A model generated the notes under the pieces. That model did not search any database. It was not told where the DNA came from and was given only the letters and a program-made list of their open reading frames with translations. The position numbers and the translations under genes were made by a program. This document shows positions 43,843-52,787 of a DNA stretch of 64,000 nucleotides, piece by piece. Source of the stretch: Pseudogemmobacter humi. GTDB lineage: Bacteria; Pseudomonadota; Alphaproteobacteria; Rhodobacterales; Rhodobacteraceae. Location of the stretch: contig NZ_UXAW01000058.1 in NCBI RefSeq assembly GCF_900609055.1, positions 1 through 64,000 of the forward strand. The letters run 5' to 3'. Each line of letters begins with the position of its first letter. Position 1 is the stretch's first letter.

Positions 43843-43888
43843 GTCGCAGGCCCTTCCCCTGCCGCCTGCGGCACCGGGGACGGCGCGA

Positions 43889-44803
43889 TCAGTCCGACGC
43901 GAGGACGGCCTGGCACTGGTTCGGCAGATCGGCCAGGGTGAACTGGCGCGGGTGTTTTTTCTTCGGCGGATCCTCTTCGTTCGGATCCTTCTTGCCGGTC
44001 GCCTTGGGCGGGTTCAGATAGTCGGTCACCCACCAGGTCAGCGTCTCGTCGCAGCCGTTGCCGCCTTTCGACAGGTCCGAGACGGTCGGCGTCTGGGTCT
44101 CGCAGAACCGCGTCCCGGCCGGGCATTTCAGCCGGACATGGAAATGGGTGTCGTGGCCCGCCACCGGGCGGATCTTTTGCAGCCAGGCGGTGTCGGATTT
44201 CTTCGCGGTCCTGCATATCTCCAGCTTGATCGCGGCGGCGACGAAGATCCGGTCCACCCGCGGGTCCGAGGCCGCGATCTTCAGCAGGTTATGCGCGGTC
44301 GGCCCCCAGGCCCGGGTCACCGATTTCTGATCGGCCGAGCGCATCGGGATCGACGACAGCGACTCGCGTTCCGCGACCGACAGATCCAGCCGTTGCGGCG
44401 CCAGCCACCAGATGTCGGCGTCGAGCCCGATCTGATGGCTCGCGTGGCCGGTCAGCATCGGCCCGCCGCGCGGCTGGCTGATATCACCGATATAGAGCCC
44501 CTTGCCCCAGCCGATCTGGCTGGCGGCGTAAGACAGGTCCATCAGGAATTCGACCATCACCGGATGGCCCCAGTTGCGGTTTCTCGACAGCCGCATCGCC
44601 TGCCAGTGCGGGCCGTTCTCGGGCATTTTCAGCAAGCCTGCCGCGCAGCCTTTGGAATAGGATCCGATCGGCGTCGGCTCCTGCGCCGAGGGCAGCTTAT
44701 GCGCGCCGAACAGATCCTTGGCGAGTTGCTGCGCCTCTGCCGGCGGCGGGGCGAGAAGCGCGGCGGCCAGCAATGCCGCGGTGAGACGGGACAATGGGTT
44801 CAT
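43889..44803 (-). CDS. mepA: Penicillin-insensitive murein endopeptidase
   Basis: Periplasmic metallo-endopeptidase cleaving D-Ala-meso-DAP (and LD) cross-links. The 304-residue protein has a signal peptide (LTAALLAAALLAPPPAEAQ), the zinc-binding block LTGHASHQIGLDADIWWL and the second-half histidines in GHDTHFHVRLKC. A lysine-rich stretch (KKDPNEEDPPKKKHPR) near the C-terminus is unusual. Start overlaps the MFS stop (ATGA); the two are one operon. Confidence 0.94.
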   Translation of the reverse strand: MNPLSRLTAALLAAALLAPPPAEAQQLAKDLFGAHKLPSAQEPTPIGSYSKGCAAGLLKMPENGPHWQAMRLSRNRNWGHPVMVEFLMDLSYAASQIGWGKGLYIGDISQPRGGPMLTGHASHQIGLDADIWWLAPQRLDLSVAERESLSSIPMRSADQKSVTRAWGPTAHNLLKIAASDPRVDRIFVAAAIKLEICRTAKKSDTAWLQKIRPVAGHDTHFHVRLKCPAGTRFCETQTPTVSDLSKGGNGCDETLTWWVTDYLNPPKATGKKDPNEEDPPKKKHPRQFTLADLPNQCQAVLASD

Positions 44804-46287
44804 CGTGACTGCTCCCCTTTGGGGTTGACGAAGGCCAGCAGGATCAGGCCGAGGAGAAACAGCCCGATCAGCGGCGAGATGCCGATCCGTTGCGAGCCGC
44901 TGGCCCAGGTCGCCAGCGCGATCATGGCGGGGGCGATGAAGCTGGCCACCTTGCCCGACAGCGCGAACAGGCCGAAGGCCTCGGTCGCGCGTTCGGGGGT
45001 GGTATGGCGCACCATCATCGTCCGGCTTGCGGCCTGGACCGAGCCGCCCGCCGCTCCGATCAGCGCGCCGCAAAGGAAGAACAGATTGTCCGGCGCGGAC
45101 GAGGCCGGGTCGAGGGCGATGCCCCAGACCCCGTCGCGCGTCATGCCGACCAGCACGAGGCAGACGAGGATCAGCACGACGATAGAGAAGGCGATCACCG
45201 GGCGGGGCCCGAAGGCGCGGTCGGCGCGGCCGCCGAGCCAGGCCGCGCCCACGGCGGCCACCGCGCCGACGATGCCGAAAATGCCGATCTGGCCGATCGA
45301 CCAGCCCAGCACCCCAGAGGCATAGACGCCTCCGAAGGCGTAAAGCGCGTTCAGCGCATCGCGATACAGAAGCGACGAGCCGAGATAGGCGGTCAGGCTG
45401 CGGCGGAAGCGCAGCGAGACCAGCAGGCTTTTCAGCTCTGCCATCGCGCGCCCCATTTGCAGCGGCCGGGCCTGGGTGCGGGGCTCACGCACCCAGAGGA
45501 AGAACGGGATCATGAAGACGATATACCAGACCGCGGTGAACGGGCCGACGATGCGGGTGCCGATCCGGGTCTCGCTGTCCTCTCCAAGCAGCGGGGGAAC
45601 GCCGAGATAGGTGCGCACGCCCGGGGCTTCCCCGTCCTCTGCGGCCGGCTCCACGCCCGCGAGGGATTCCTCGACCGGAACCAGCGGCTCGCCTTCTTCC
45701 AGCGCCGAGGCCGCTTCCATATCCCTTGCGGACGGAACTTCGGGATTGGGGACGAAGAGGCCCAGCATGATCACCAGCGCGATCAGGCCGCCGAGATAGC
45801 CGAAGGCGAAGCCCGACCCCGAGATCGCTCCCAGTTCCTCGTGATCCGACAGCGTGGGCATCAGCGCATTGGTGAAGATCGTGGCGAATTCCATGCCGAT
45901 GAAGCCGAGGCCGAAGAACGCGACGGCCCAGTAAAGCACACCGGCCTCGCCCCCCGGCGCCACCCACCACAAAGCCCAGGCCCCGACGACGTAGCAGGCC
46001 GAGAACACCCAGACCCAGATCAGCCGCCGCCCGGTCGAATCCGCCACCGCGCCGAGAATCGGCGCCAGCACCGCGATGATCACCGAAGAGGCGGCGATGC
46101 CCCAGCCCCAGAAGCTCTGGGCGGCGGCGCTGGCATCGTCGGCCTCCAGCCCCTGGCCCATGTAATAGCCGCGGGCGACCTCGGCGAAATAGGGGCCGAA
46201 GATGAAGGTCAGAAGCAGCGTGTTATAGGGCTGGCTGGCCCAGTCGAAGAAATACCAGCCCCAGATCCGTTTCTTTGCACTGACCAT
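44800..46287 (-). CDS. MFS transporter, UMF1 (Atg22-like) family
   Basis: A 495-residue, 12-helix membrane protein. The N-terminus WGWYFFDWASQPYNTLLLTF is the UMF1 signature also seen in Atg22-type vacuolar exporters. A long charged insertion (residues about 170-235) sits between the two halves. Probably a metabolite exporter, perhaps for amino acids; substrate unknown. Coupled to mepA by overlap, which may hint at peptidoglycan-fragment export, but that is inference. Confidence 0.85.
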   Translation of the reverse strand: MVSAKKRIWGWYFFDWASQPYNTLLLTFIFGPYFAEVARGYYMGQGLEADDASAAAQSFWGWGIAASSVIIAVLAPILGAVADSTGRRLIWVWVFSACYVVGAWALWWVAPGGEAGVLYWAVAFFGLGFIGMEFATIFTNALMPTLSDHEELGAISGSGFAFGYLGGLIALVIMLGLFVPNPEVPSARDMEAASALEEGEPLVPVEESLAGVEPAAEDGEAPGVRTYLGVPPLLGEDSETRIGTRIVGPFTAVWYIVFMIPFFLWVREPRTQARPLQMGRAMAELKSLLVSLRFRRSLTAYLGSSLLYRDALNALYAFGGVYASGVLGWSIGQIGIFGIVGAVAAVGAAWLGGRADRAFGPRPVIAFSIVVLILVCLVLVGMTRDGVWGIALDPASSAPDNLFFLCGALIGAAGGSVQAASRTMMVRHTTPERATEAFGLFALSGKVASFIAPAMIALATWASGSQRIGISPLIGLFLLGLILLAFVNPKGEQSR

Positions 46288-46424
46288 TCACCCGCCCTCT
46301 GTTTGGACCGGAGTGAATCGCGAAACGGTCCCGGGCGCAAGCGCGTCGCGGTGGTCAGTCGCAGAACCGGCCGGGGGCCGGGGGCTCAAACCCTATGATC
46401 CCGAACCCGTAAAGGCCCGGGCGA

Positions 46425-46514
46425 TCAGCCGCCCTGCCTGTTGCGGAAAGCCGCATGCGCGGTGCGGATGGCGCGGTAGCAATGGGTTCCGTCGGGACAG
46501 ATGTATTTCAGCAC
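46425..46514 (-). CDS. Candidate small protein with CPDG-type motif (29 aa)
   Basis: In the 320-base gap between the MFS gene and the thioesterase, GTG at 46514 opens a 29-codon frame whose product reads LKYICPDGTHCYRAIRTAHA and ends in a basic tail. Codon choice and the paired cysteines (CPDGTHC) look like a real peptide, and a GAGCGAGG site sits just upstream. Might bind metal or nucleic acid; I know no family. The rest of the gap shows nothing else. Confidence 0.4.
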   Translation of the reverse strand: MLKYICPDGTHCYRAIRTAHAAFRNRQGG

Positions 46515-46607
46515 GGGCCTCGCTCGGAACGATATGACACGATCTTGTTGGCCAAATGTTTCCTCGCGCGGCGCGCCCTGTCAGCGGCGGCCGGTCCGGG
46601 CGCGTGA

Positions 46608-47147
46608 TCAGATATCCGCCATCGGGGGCCAGGGCCGCGTGGCTTCGGCCTGGATCCAGGCCTCCACCCAGGCGGGCAGCGCCGGGCTTTCCGGCGGCAG
46701 GCCAAGCGCCAGCGCCATTTCGGACGGGGCCACGATGCCGCGCGCGCCGCGGGTGATCGCCGAGCGGATCAGCACATGCGAGGCGCATTCCTCGCCCAGC
46801 CACATGCTTTGCTCCATATAGACGAAGCGCGCGTCCCAGCCGATCAGCCGGGTCTTCATGGTGAAGCGCCGGAAGGGGCGGATGCGGCGGCGGTAGCGCA
46901 CCGAGGCGCCTGCGACCGCCATGCCCCAGCGTTTCGCTTTCGCGATCCGGTGCAGGCCGGTGCGCTCGCCCAGAGGCAGCCGGCCCAGATCGTAAAGCGT
47001 CAGCGTGCGGCCGTTGTTCAGCTCCAGCCAGGGGTCGATGTCCCAGGGCCAGCAGATGTGGCGGCTGATATGGGGCTGGAACGGGGTCAGCGGCGTGGCG
47101 CGGCGGGCGCGCAGCACATCCTTCATCATGCGAAACCAGGGATACAT
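46608..47147 (-). CDS. Acyl-CoA thioesterase (hotdog fold, 4HBT-like)
   Basis: A 179-residue protein of the hotdog-fold thioesterase family: the core NNGRTLTLYDLGRLPLGER and GWDARFVYMEQSMW segments carry family-typical positions, followed by a variable C-terminus. Start at 47147 (MYPWFRMMKDVLRARR). Such proteins hydrolyse acyl-CoA; the substrate cannot be deduced. Divergent from yggT. Confidence 0.8.
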   Translation of the reverse strand: MYPWFRMMKDVLRARRATPLTPFQPHISRHICWPWDIDPWLELNNGRTLTLYDLGRLPLGERTGLHRIAKAKRWGMAVAGASVRYRRRIRPFRRFTMKTRLIGWDARFVYMEQSMWLGEECASHVLIRSAITRGARGIVAPSEMALALGLPPESPALPAWVEAWIQAEATRPWPPMADI

Positions 47148-47286
47148 CGGCGTTCTCCTGCGGACCCGGGCGGTCTCGCGAAAGCCGGAGCGAAGGTCAA
47201 GACTGACCCCGCGTCCGCTGCCCTGGGGATTGCCCTCGGCAGGCGCCCGCGCTACCTCTGGTGCAGCCAGCCGCATGAGGACCGGG

Positions 47287-47574
47287 ATGACGTCGCTTTT
47301 CCAGATATTGATGCTGATCCTCGACATTGCGCAATTCGTTGTGCTCGCGCATGTGATCCTGTCCTGGCTGATCAACTTCCAGGTGCTGAACATCCGCCAG
47401 CCGCTGGTGGCGCAGATCTGGTATGGGCTGAACCGTTTCCTTGAGCCGGTCTATGACAGGGTGCGCCGGCTGATCCCGGCCACGGCAGGGATCGATTTCG
47501 CGCCGCTGATCGTGCTGGTCGCGATCTATGCGCTGCGCATCGTGCTGATGAACAACGCCGCCGCCTTCTACTGA
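47287..47574 (+). CDS. YggT-family membrane protein
   Basis: A 95-residue protein with two hydrophobic segments and the family block WLINFQVLNIRQPLV plus EPVYDRVRRLIPATAGIDFAP. YggT proteins are conserved in bacteria and implicated in osmotic stress or cell-envelope maintenance, without a clear mechanism. Start at 47287, with GAGG upstream; an ATG four codons earlier is possible. Overlaps recQ by one base (TGATG), so translation is coupled. Confidence 0.85.
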   Translation: MTSLFQILMLILDIAQFVVLAHVILSWLINFQVLNIRQPLVAQIWYGLNRFLEPVYDRVRRLIPATAGIDFAPLIVLVAIYALRIVLMNNAAAFY

Positions 47575-49634
47575 TGGCCGACGGCGCCCGGCCAACGCCC
47601 GCCGCGCTGCTGGCGGAGATCTTCGGCTTTCCGGCCTTCCGCCCCGGCCAGGAAGAGATCGTCGCCGCCGTCAGCGCCGGGCGCGACACTTTGGCGATCA
47701 TGCCCACCGGGGGCGGAAAATCCCTGTGCTATCAACTGCCTGCGCTCTGCCGGCCCGGTGTTACCCTGGTGATCTCGCCCCTGATCGCGCTGATGCGCGA
47801 CCAGGTGCGCGCTCTTGGCGAGACCGGGGTCGAAGCGGGGGCGCTGACCTCCGGCAACAGCGATGAGGAAAACGCGGGCGTCCTGCGCGCTCTGGACGAG
47901 GGGCGGCTGAAACTCCTCTATATGGCGCCCGAGCGGCTGGCCTCGGGCGCGACGGTCTCGCTTCTGCGCCGCGCCGGGGTCTCGCTGATCGCGGTGGACG
48001 AGGCGCATTGCGTCAGCCAGTGGGGCCACGACTTCCGCCCCGATTATCTGCGCATCGGCGAGCTGAAACGGGCGCTGAACGTGCCGCTGGCGGCCTTCAC
48101 CGCCACCGCCGACGAGGAAACCCGGGCCGAGATCGTCACGCGGCTGTTCGGCGCTGAGGCCCCCGCCACCTTCCTGCGCGGGTTTGACAGGCCGAACATC
48201 CACCTCGCCTTCGCGCCGAAGGACGGGCCGCGCGAGCAGATTCTGCGTTTCGCGGGCGCGCGACGCGGCCAGTCCGGCATCGTCTATTGCGGCACCCGCG
48301 CGCGGACCGAGAGCCTGGCGGCGGCGATGCGCGAGGCCGGGCATGACGCTTTGCATTACCACGGCGGGATGGAGGCCGGAGAGCGGCGCGCGGTCGAGAT
48401 CCGCTTCCAGCGCGACGACGGGCTGATCGTGGTGGCGACGGTGGCTTTCGGCATGGGGATCGACAAGCCCGATATCCGCTGGGTCGCCCATGCCGATCTG
48501 CCGAAATCGATCGAGTCCTATTATCAGGAGATCGGCCGCGGCGGCCGCGACGGCGCCCCGGCCGAGACGCTGACCCTCTACGGCGCCGAGGACATCCGCT
48601 ACCGCCGCAGCCAGATCGACGAAGGCGCCGCGCCGGTGGAACGCAAGATGGCGGACCACGGGCGGCTGAACGCGCTGCTCGGGCTGGCCGAGGCCCTGGC
48701 CTGCCGCCGCCAGGTGCTGCTGGGCTATTTCGGCGAGACGGCGGATCCCTGCGGCAACTGCGATCTGTGCGAGAGCCCGCCGGCGACGTTCGACGCCACC
48801 GAGGCCGTGCGCAAGGCATTGTCCGCCGTGCTGCGCACCGGCGAAAGCTATGGCGCGGGCCATCTGATCGATATCCTGACCGGCAGCGCGACCGAGAAGG
48901 TGCGCGCCCGCAGCCATGACCAGTTGCCGACCTTCGGCGTCGGGCGGGATCTGTCGAAAGCGGCCTGGAACGGGGTGTTCCTCCAGATGATGGGCCGCGA
49001 TCTGCTGCGCCCCGATATCGAGCGCCACGGCGCCCTGCGGATGACCGAGGCCGCCCGCCCGGTTTTGCGCGGCGAGGAAAGCGTTGTGCTGCGCCGCCCC
49101 CAGGCCCCGGCGCCGAAATATGCGGTGAAGGCGCTGGTCGCGGAGGAGGATGCGCCGCTGCTGTCGGCGCTGAAGGCGCGGCGGCGGGCGCTGGCCGAGG
49201 CGGCGGGGGTGCCGGCCTATGTGATCTTCGCCGACCGGACGCTGATCGAAATGGCGACTCGGCGGCCGGAGACGCTGGACCAGATGGCCGGGATCACCGG
49301 CGTGGGGGCGAAGAAGCTGGAAAGCTACGGTCTGGCTTTTCTGGACGTGATCGCGGGCGCGGCCGAGGCGCCGCATCCGGCGCGGATGGCGCTGGCGGGG
49401 CGTTCCGAAGGCGCGGTCTTCGACCGGCTGTCCGCCGCGCAGTTGCGGCTGGCGCGTGGGCCGGACGGCACCGGCAAGCACCTGTCCTGCACGGCCACGA
49501 CTTTGCGTCAGATCGCCGAGCGCCGCCCGCGGACCCTCGCGGAACTGGAGCGCATCCAGGGCATGGGGCCGCAAAAGGCCGAACGCTTCGGCACGGCCTT
49601 TCTGGCGATCCTGCACGGTGAAGGCGAGGGCTGA
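47574..49634 (+). CDS. recQ: ATP-dependent DNA helicase RecQ
   Basis: A 686-residue helicase. Motif I MPTGGGKSLCYQLPAL, motif II DEAHCVSQWGHDFRPDY, motif VI QEIGRGGRDG are complete; then a zinc-binding RecQ-Ct region (cysteines in CGNCDLCE) and two HRDC domains (residues about 520-600 and 610-680). Roles: replication-fork restart and recombination. A heptanucleotide tandem repeat and a 414-base gap follow. Confidence 0.95.
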   Translation: MADGARPTPAALLAEIFGFPAFRPGQEEIVAAVSAGRDTLAIMPTGGGKSLCYQLPALCRPGVTLVISPLIALMRDQVRALGETGVEAGALTSGNSDEENAGVLRALDEGRLKLLYMAPERLASGATVSLLRRAGVSLIAVDEAHCVSQWGHDFRPDYLRIGELKRALNVPLAAFTATADEETRAEIVTRLFGAEAPATFLRGFDRPNIHLAFAPKDGPREQILRFAGARRGQSGIVYCGTRARTESLAAAMREAGHDALHYHGGMEAGERRAVEIRFQRDDGLIVVATVAFGMGIDKPDIRWVAHADLPKSIESYYQEIGRGGRDGAPAETLTLYGAEDIRYRRSQIDEGAAPVERKMADHGRLNALLGLAEALACRRQVLLGYFGETADPCGNCDLCESPPATFDATEAVRKALSAVLRTGESYGAGHLIDILTGSATEKVRARSHDQLPTFGVGRDLSKAAWNGVFLQMMGRDLLRPDIERHGALRMTEAARPVLRGEESVVLRRPQAPAPKYAVKALVAEEDAPLLSALKARRRALAEAAGVPAYVIFADRTLIEMATRRPETLDQMAGITGVGAKKLESYGLAFLDVIAGAAEAPHPARMALAGRSEGAVFDRLSAAQLRLARGPDGTGKHLSCTATTLRQIAERRPRTLAELERIQGMGPQKAERFGTAFLAILHGEGEG

Positions 49635-49679
49635 GACGCGGCGAGACTGTTGCACCGGCCCCCGGCGGGTGGATGGCCC

Positions 49680-49728
49680 GCTCACCGCTCACCGCTCACC
49701 GCTCACCGCTCACCGCTCACCGCTCACC
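49680..49728 (+). repeat. Tandem repeat: GCTCACC x 7
   Basis: Seven perfect copies of the 7-base unit GCTCACC between 49680 and 49728, 45 bases after recQ. Copy number is likely to vary among strains by slippage. The remainder of the 414-base gap (49635-50048) up to the histidine-kinase stop is GC-rich with no gene or promoter that I can support. Confidence 0.95.
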
Positions 49729-50048
49729 GAAGCCCCCGGATCCGTCACGGCGTTTGCTCCATCCGTTGTCACCCTGCCTGTCAGCGCGGCGCGCACGCCG
49801 GTGCAGGCAGCCGGGAGCGGTATCGGGGCGGCGTGTCTTGCGAGACCGGCCCCGAACAGAAGCGGATCGCCGTCACCAGCGGGATCCGGTTGCTCTGGTC
49901 GCGAGGACGCAACGGCGTGGAGCGGTCGGGCCAGTGGGGGCGTGAAAGGGGGCGCCGCCTTCGATCGGGCGGTGCATTTTGTCGTTTTCGCCCGGCGGGC
50001 CGGGCCGGGGCGGCGCATCTGTCCGGGGCCAGGGAGCCGCCCGGCGCC

Positions 50049-52607
50049 TCAGGCGGCGTCGCTGGTGCCGGGGTCGGCGGGGCGGCAGGCGGCGGGCTGG
50101 TATTCCGCCAGCGCGGCGCAGATTTCCGAGCGGCGCAGCGGTTTGGTCAGGTGCCGGTCGATCCCCGCGGCGAGGATGCCACCCGAATCGCCGTCCATCG
50201 CATGGGCGGTCAGCGCGAGGATCGGCACCCGCGGCAGGCCTTCGGCGGCCTCGGCGGTGCGGATGGCGCTTGCGGCCTGTTTGCCGTCCATCTCGGGCAT
50301 GGAAATGTCCATGAAGATCAGATCGGGGCGGAAGTCGCGCCAGGCCGCCAGCGCCTCGCGCCCGTCGGCGGCGAAGCGCAGCTCGATGTCCATGCTGCGC
50401 ACCATCTTCTGAAACACCAGCTGGTTGGTCTTGTTGTCCTCGGCCGCCAGCACCCGCATCGGGCGCAGCTCGGCCTCCGCGGGCGCGGGCGGCGGCTCTT
50501 CGACCGCCGTGGCGACCGGCAGGGTCAGGGTCTGCAACTGACGATAGAGATCGGCGCGCAGGAGCGGTTTTTGCAAGATCACGTCGATCGCCGCCGCGCC
50601 CTCGCTCTCGCGCGCGGCGGCGGGGTTCGAGGACAGGAGCACCACCGGCTGGTCGTAGCCGGCCTCGCGCAGCTTCAGCGCGAGCGTCAGCCCGTCCATC
50701 CCGGGCATGTCGTGGTCGGTCAGCACCACATCGGGCCGCGCCCCGTCTTCGATCAGCGCCAGCGCCTCGGCGCCCGAGCGGCAGAGCGCGACCTCGATCC
50801 CGCAGGAGGTGAGCTGGCGTTCCAGGATGGTGCGGTTGATGAACTGATCGTCCACCACCATCGCCGTGGTGATGGTGACGGGCAGGCGGGGGGCTTCGGC
50901 GCTTTCCGCCACCGGCAGGGTGACGCGGAAGCCGAAGACCGAGCCCTTCCCGGGCTCGCTGTCGACCCAGACCGCGCCCTCCATCCGCTCGATCAGCCGC
51001 CGCGTGATGGCGAGGCCGAGGCCGGTGCCCTCGTATTTGCGGTTCTGCTCGTCCTCGACCTGGTTGAACTCGCCGAAGATGTGGTCGAGGTGTTCGGGCG
51101 GGATGCCGATGCCGGTGTCCTCGACGGTGACGTGCAGCTGGTGGCGGCCGTCTTCGACCTCCAGCCCGACGACGCGGGTCAGCACATGGCCGGTCTCGGT
51201 GAATTTCACCGCATTGCCGATCAGATTGGTCAGCACCTGGCGCAGCCGCCCCGGATCGCCGATGTAGCGGGTGGGCAGGAACACGTCGTAGTCGATCATC
51301 AGATCGAGGCCCCGGGCCTGGGCGCGCGGTTGCAAAAGCATCGTCACCTCATGGATGACGCGCTCCAGATCGAAGGCCTCGGGGTGCAGCGTCAGCCGCT
51401 CGGCCTCGATCTTGGAATAGTCGAGAATGTCGTTGATGATGACCAGCAGCGCCTCGCCCGAGGAGCGGATCGTCTCGGCGAAGAGGCGCTGCTCGTCCGA
51501 CAGCGCGGTGTCGCACAACAGTTCCGCCATGCCGACGACGCCGTTCATCGGCGTGCGGATCTCGTGGCTCATATTGGCGAGAAAGGCCGATTTCGCCCGG
51601 TTCGCGGCCTCGGCGGCCTGGCGGGCGGCTTCCAGCGCGGCGGCCTGGGCGCGCAACTGGGTGATGTCCACCCGCAGGCCGACGCGGCCCCCGTCGGGGG
51701 TTTCCTTGTCGATGGTGCGCAGCCAGCGCCCGCCGCTGAGCTGCTGCTCGCCCTCGGACGAGGGGCTGCGGTGCTGGGCCATCCGCTCGGCGAGCCAGTC
51801 CTCCTCGCGGCCCCCGGCCTCGGGGTATTCGCCCATGCTCAGGCCGTGGCGCAGGATTTCCTCGAAGCTGACGCCCGGCGCGATGATCGGGGCCGAGGTC
51901 TTGTAAATGTCGCGATAGCTCTGGTTGCAGATCACCAGCCTGTCCTCTCTGTCAAAAAGCACGAAACCGTCGGGGATCGCCTCGATGGCGGCCCAGATGC
52001 GCATCTGTTCGGTGATGTTGATGGCCTGGCAGACCAGATCGCCGTCCTGGGCGCGGCGGTCGGTCAGCCGGATCCACGAGCCGTTCGAAAGTTTCACCAC
52101 CCGGTCGGGGATCGGATCCTGGTCCAGCCTTTCGTTCATCTCGCGGATCCAGGCCTGGGGGCCGAGACCGCCGGGCTCCACGAGGCCGCGGCGGACCACC
52201 TCATGCAGAAGCTGGCCGTAGCTGACGCCCGGCTCCAGCCGCAGATCGCCGAACGAGCGGCTGAAGGCGCGGTTCCCCGTCACCAGCATCAGGGACGAAT
52301 CGAACACCGCGAAACCGTCGCGGAACGTGTCGATCGATTCCCACAGCCGCCGTTCGGCCATGACGGCGGCGGAATGGGCGCGCTCCAGGTCGCTCAGCAC
52401 CCGCCGCCGCTCGCCCTTCAGGGTGGCGGCCTCATCCTTCGCATGGCGCACCACCTCGCGCTGTTCGACGATCTGGTCCGAGAGCGAACGGGCGTGCAGC
52501 GCCAGCTTTTCGTTGGCGGCGAACAGCTCGCGCGTGCGCTTTTCCAGGAGCCGTTCCGCGGCCAGCCGCGCGCGCCGTTCCAGAGCAAGTTTCTCGGTCA
52601 GTTCCAT
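50049..52607 (-). CDS. Hybrid sensor histidine kinase with two receiver domains
   Basis: An 852-residue cytoplasmic hybrid kinase. From the N-terminus: coiled coil (residues about 1-90), two PAS-like domains (about 95-200 and 215-330), dimerisation/H box NMSHEIRTPMNGVVGMAE with His near 348, catalytic N, G1 and G2 boxes (LTNLIGNAVKFT, DTGIGIP, GTGLGLAI), and two receiver domains (phosphorylatable Asp in VLTDHDMPGMDG and in IFMDISMPEMDG). No membrane segment, so it senses an internal signal. No dedicated regulator beside it; may serve in a phosphorelay. Start at 52607 (MELTEKLALERRARL). The open frame continues further, but that part is antisense to the neighbour. Confidence 0.92.
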   Translation of the reverse strand: MELTEKLALERRARLAAERLLEKRTRELFAANEKLALHARSLSDQIVEQREVVRHAKDEAATLKGERRRVLSDLERAHSAAVMAERRLWESIDTFRDGFAVFDSSLMLVTGNRAFSRSFGDLRLEPGVSYGQLLHEVVRRGLVEPGGLGPQAWIREMNERLDQDPIPDRVVKLSNGSWIRLTDRRAQDGDLVCQAINITEQMRIWAAIEAIPDGFVLFDREDRLVICNQSYRDIYKTSAPIIAPGVSFEEILRHGLSMGEYPEAGGREEDWLAERMAQHRSPSSEGEQQLSGGRWLRTIDKETPDGGRVGLRVDITQLRAQAAALEAARQAAEAANRAKSAFLANMSHEIRTPMNGVVGMAELLCDTALSDEQRLFAETIRSSGEALLVIINDILDYSKIEAERLTLHPEAFDLERVIHEVTMLLQPRAQARGLDLMIDYDVFLPTRYIGDPGRLRQVLTNLIGNAVKFTETGHVLTRVVGLEVEDGRHQLHVTVEDTGIGIPPEHLDHIFGEFNQVEDEQNRKYEGTGLGLAITRRLIERMEGAVWVDSEPGKGSVFGFRVTLPVAESAEAPRLPVTITTAMVVDDQFINRTILERQLTSCGIEVALCRSGAEALALIEDGARPDVVLTDHDMPGMDGLTLALKLREAGYDQPVVLLSSNPAAARESEGAAAIDVILQKPLLRADLYRQLQTLTLPVATAVEEPPPAPAEAELRPMRVLAAEDNKTNQLVFQKMVRSMDIELRFAADGREALAAWRDFRPDLIFMDISMPEMDGKQAASAIRTAEAAEGLPRVPILALTAHAMDGDSGGILAAGIDRHLTKPLRRSEICAALAEYQPAACRPADPGTSDAA

Positions 52608-52787
52608 TCGGGCCGTCGGTTCAGGGGCTGCCGTCCGCCAGGGGGCGAGACATCCGGTTTTCGCCACTAGATTCACCGGACAAAGTGAACCAACACTTAA
52701 CGCTGACGGGGAACACCGGATGCGCTGGCGCTTGTCCGGTGCCGGAGCCCGTGCGAAACTGTCCGCAGTTGATCGGGAGGATGAGTG

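Noticed and set aside
49650-52670. A 1006-codon plus-strand frame over the histidine kinase.
   Set aside because: It is antisense to a kinase with complete motifs and begins in the GCTCACC repeat; no domain in the translation.
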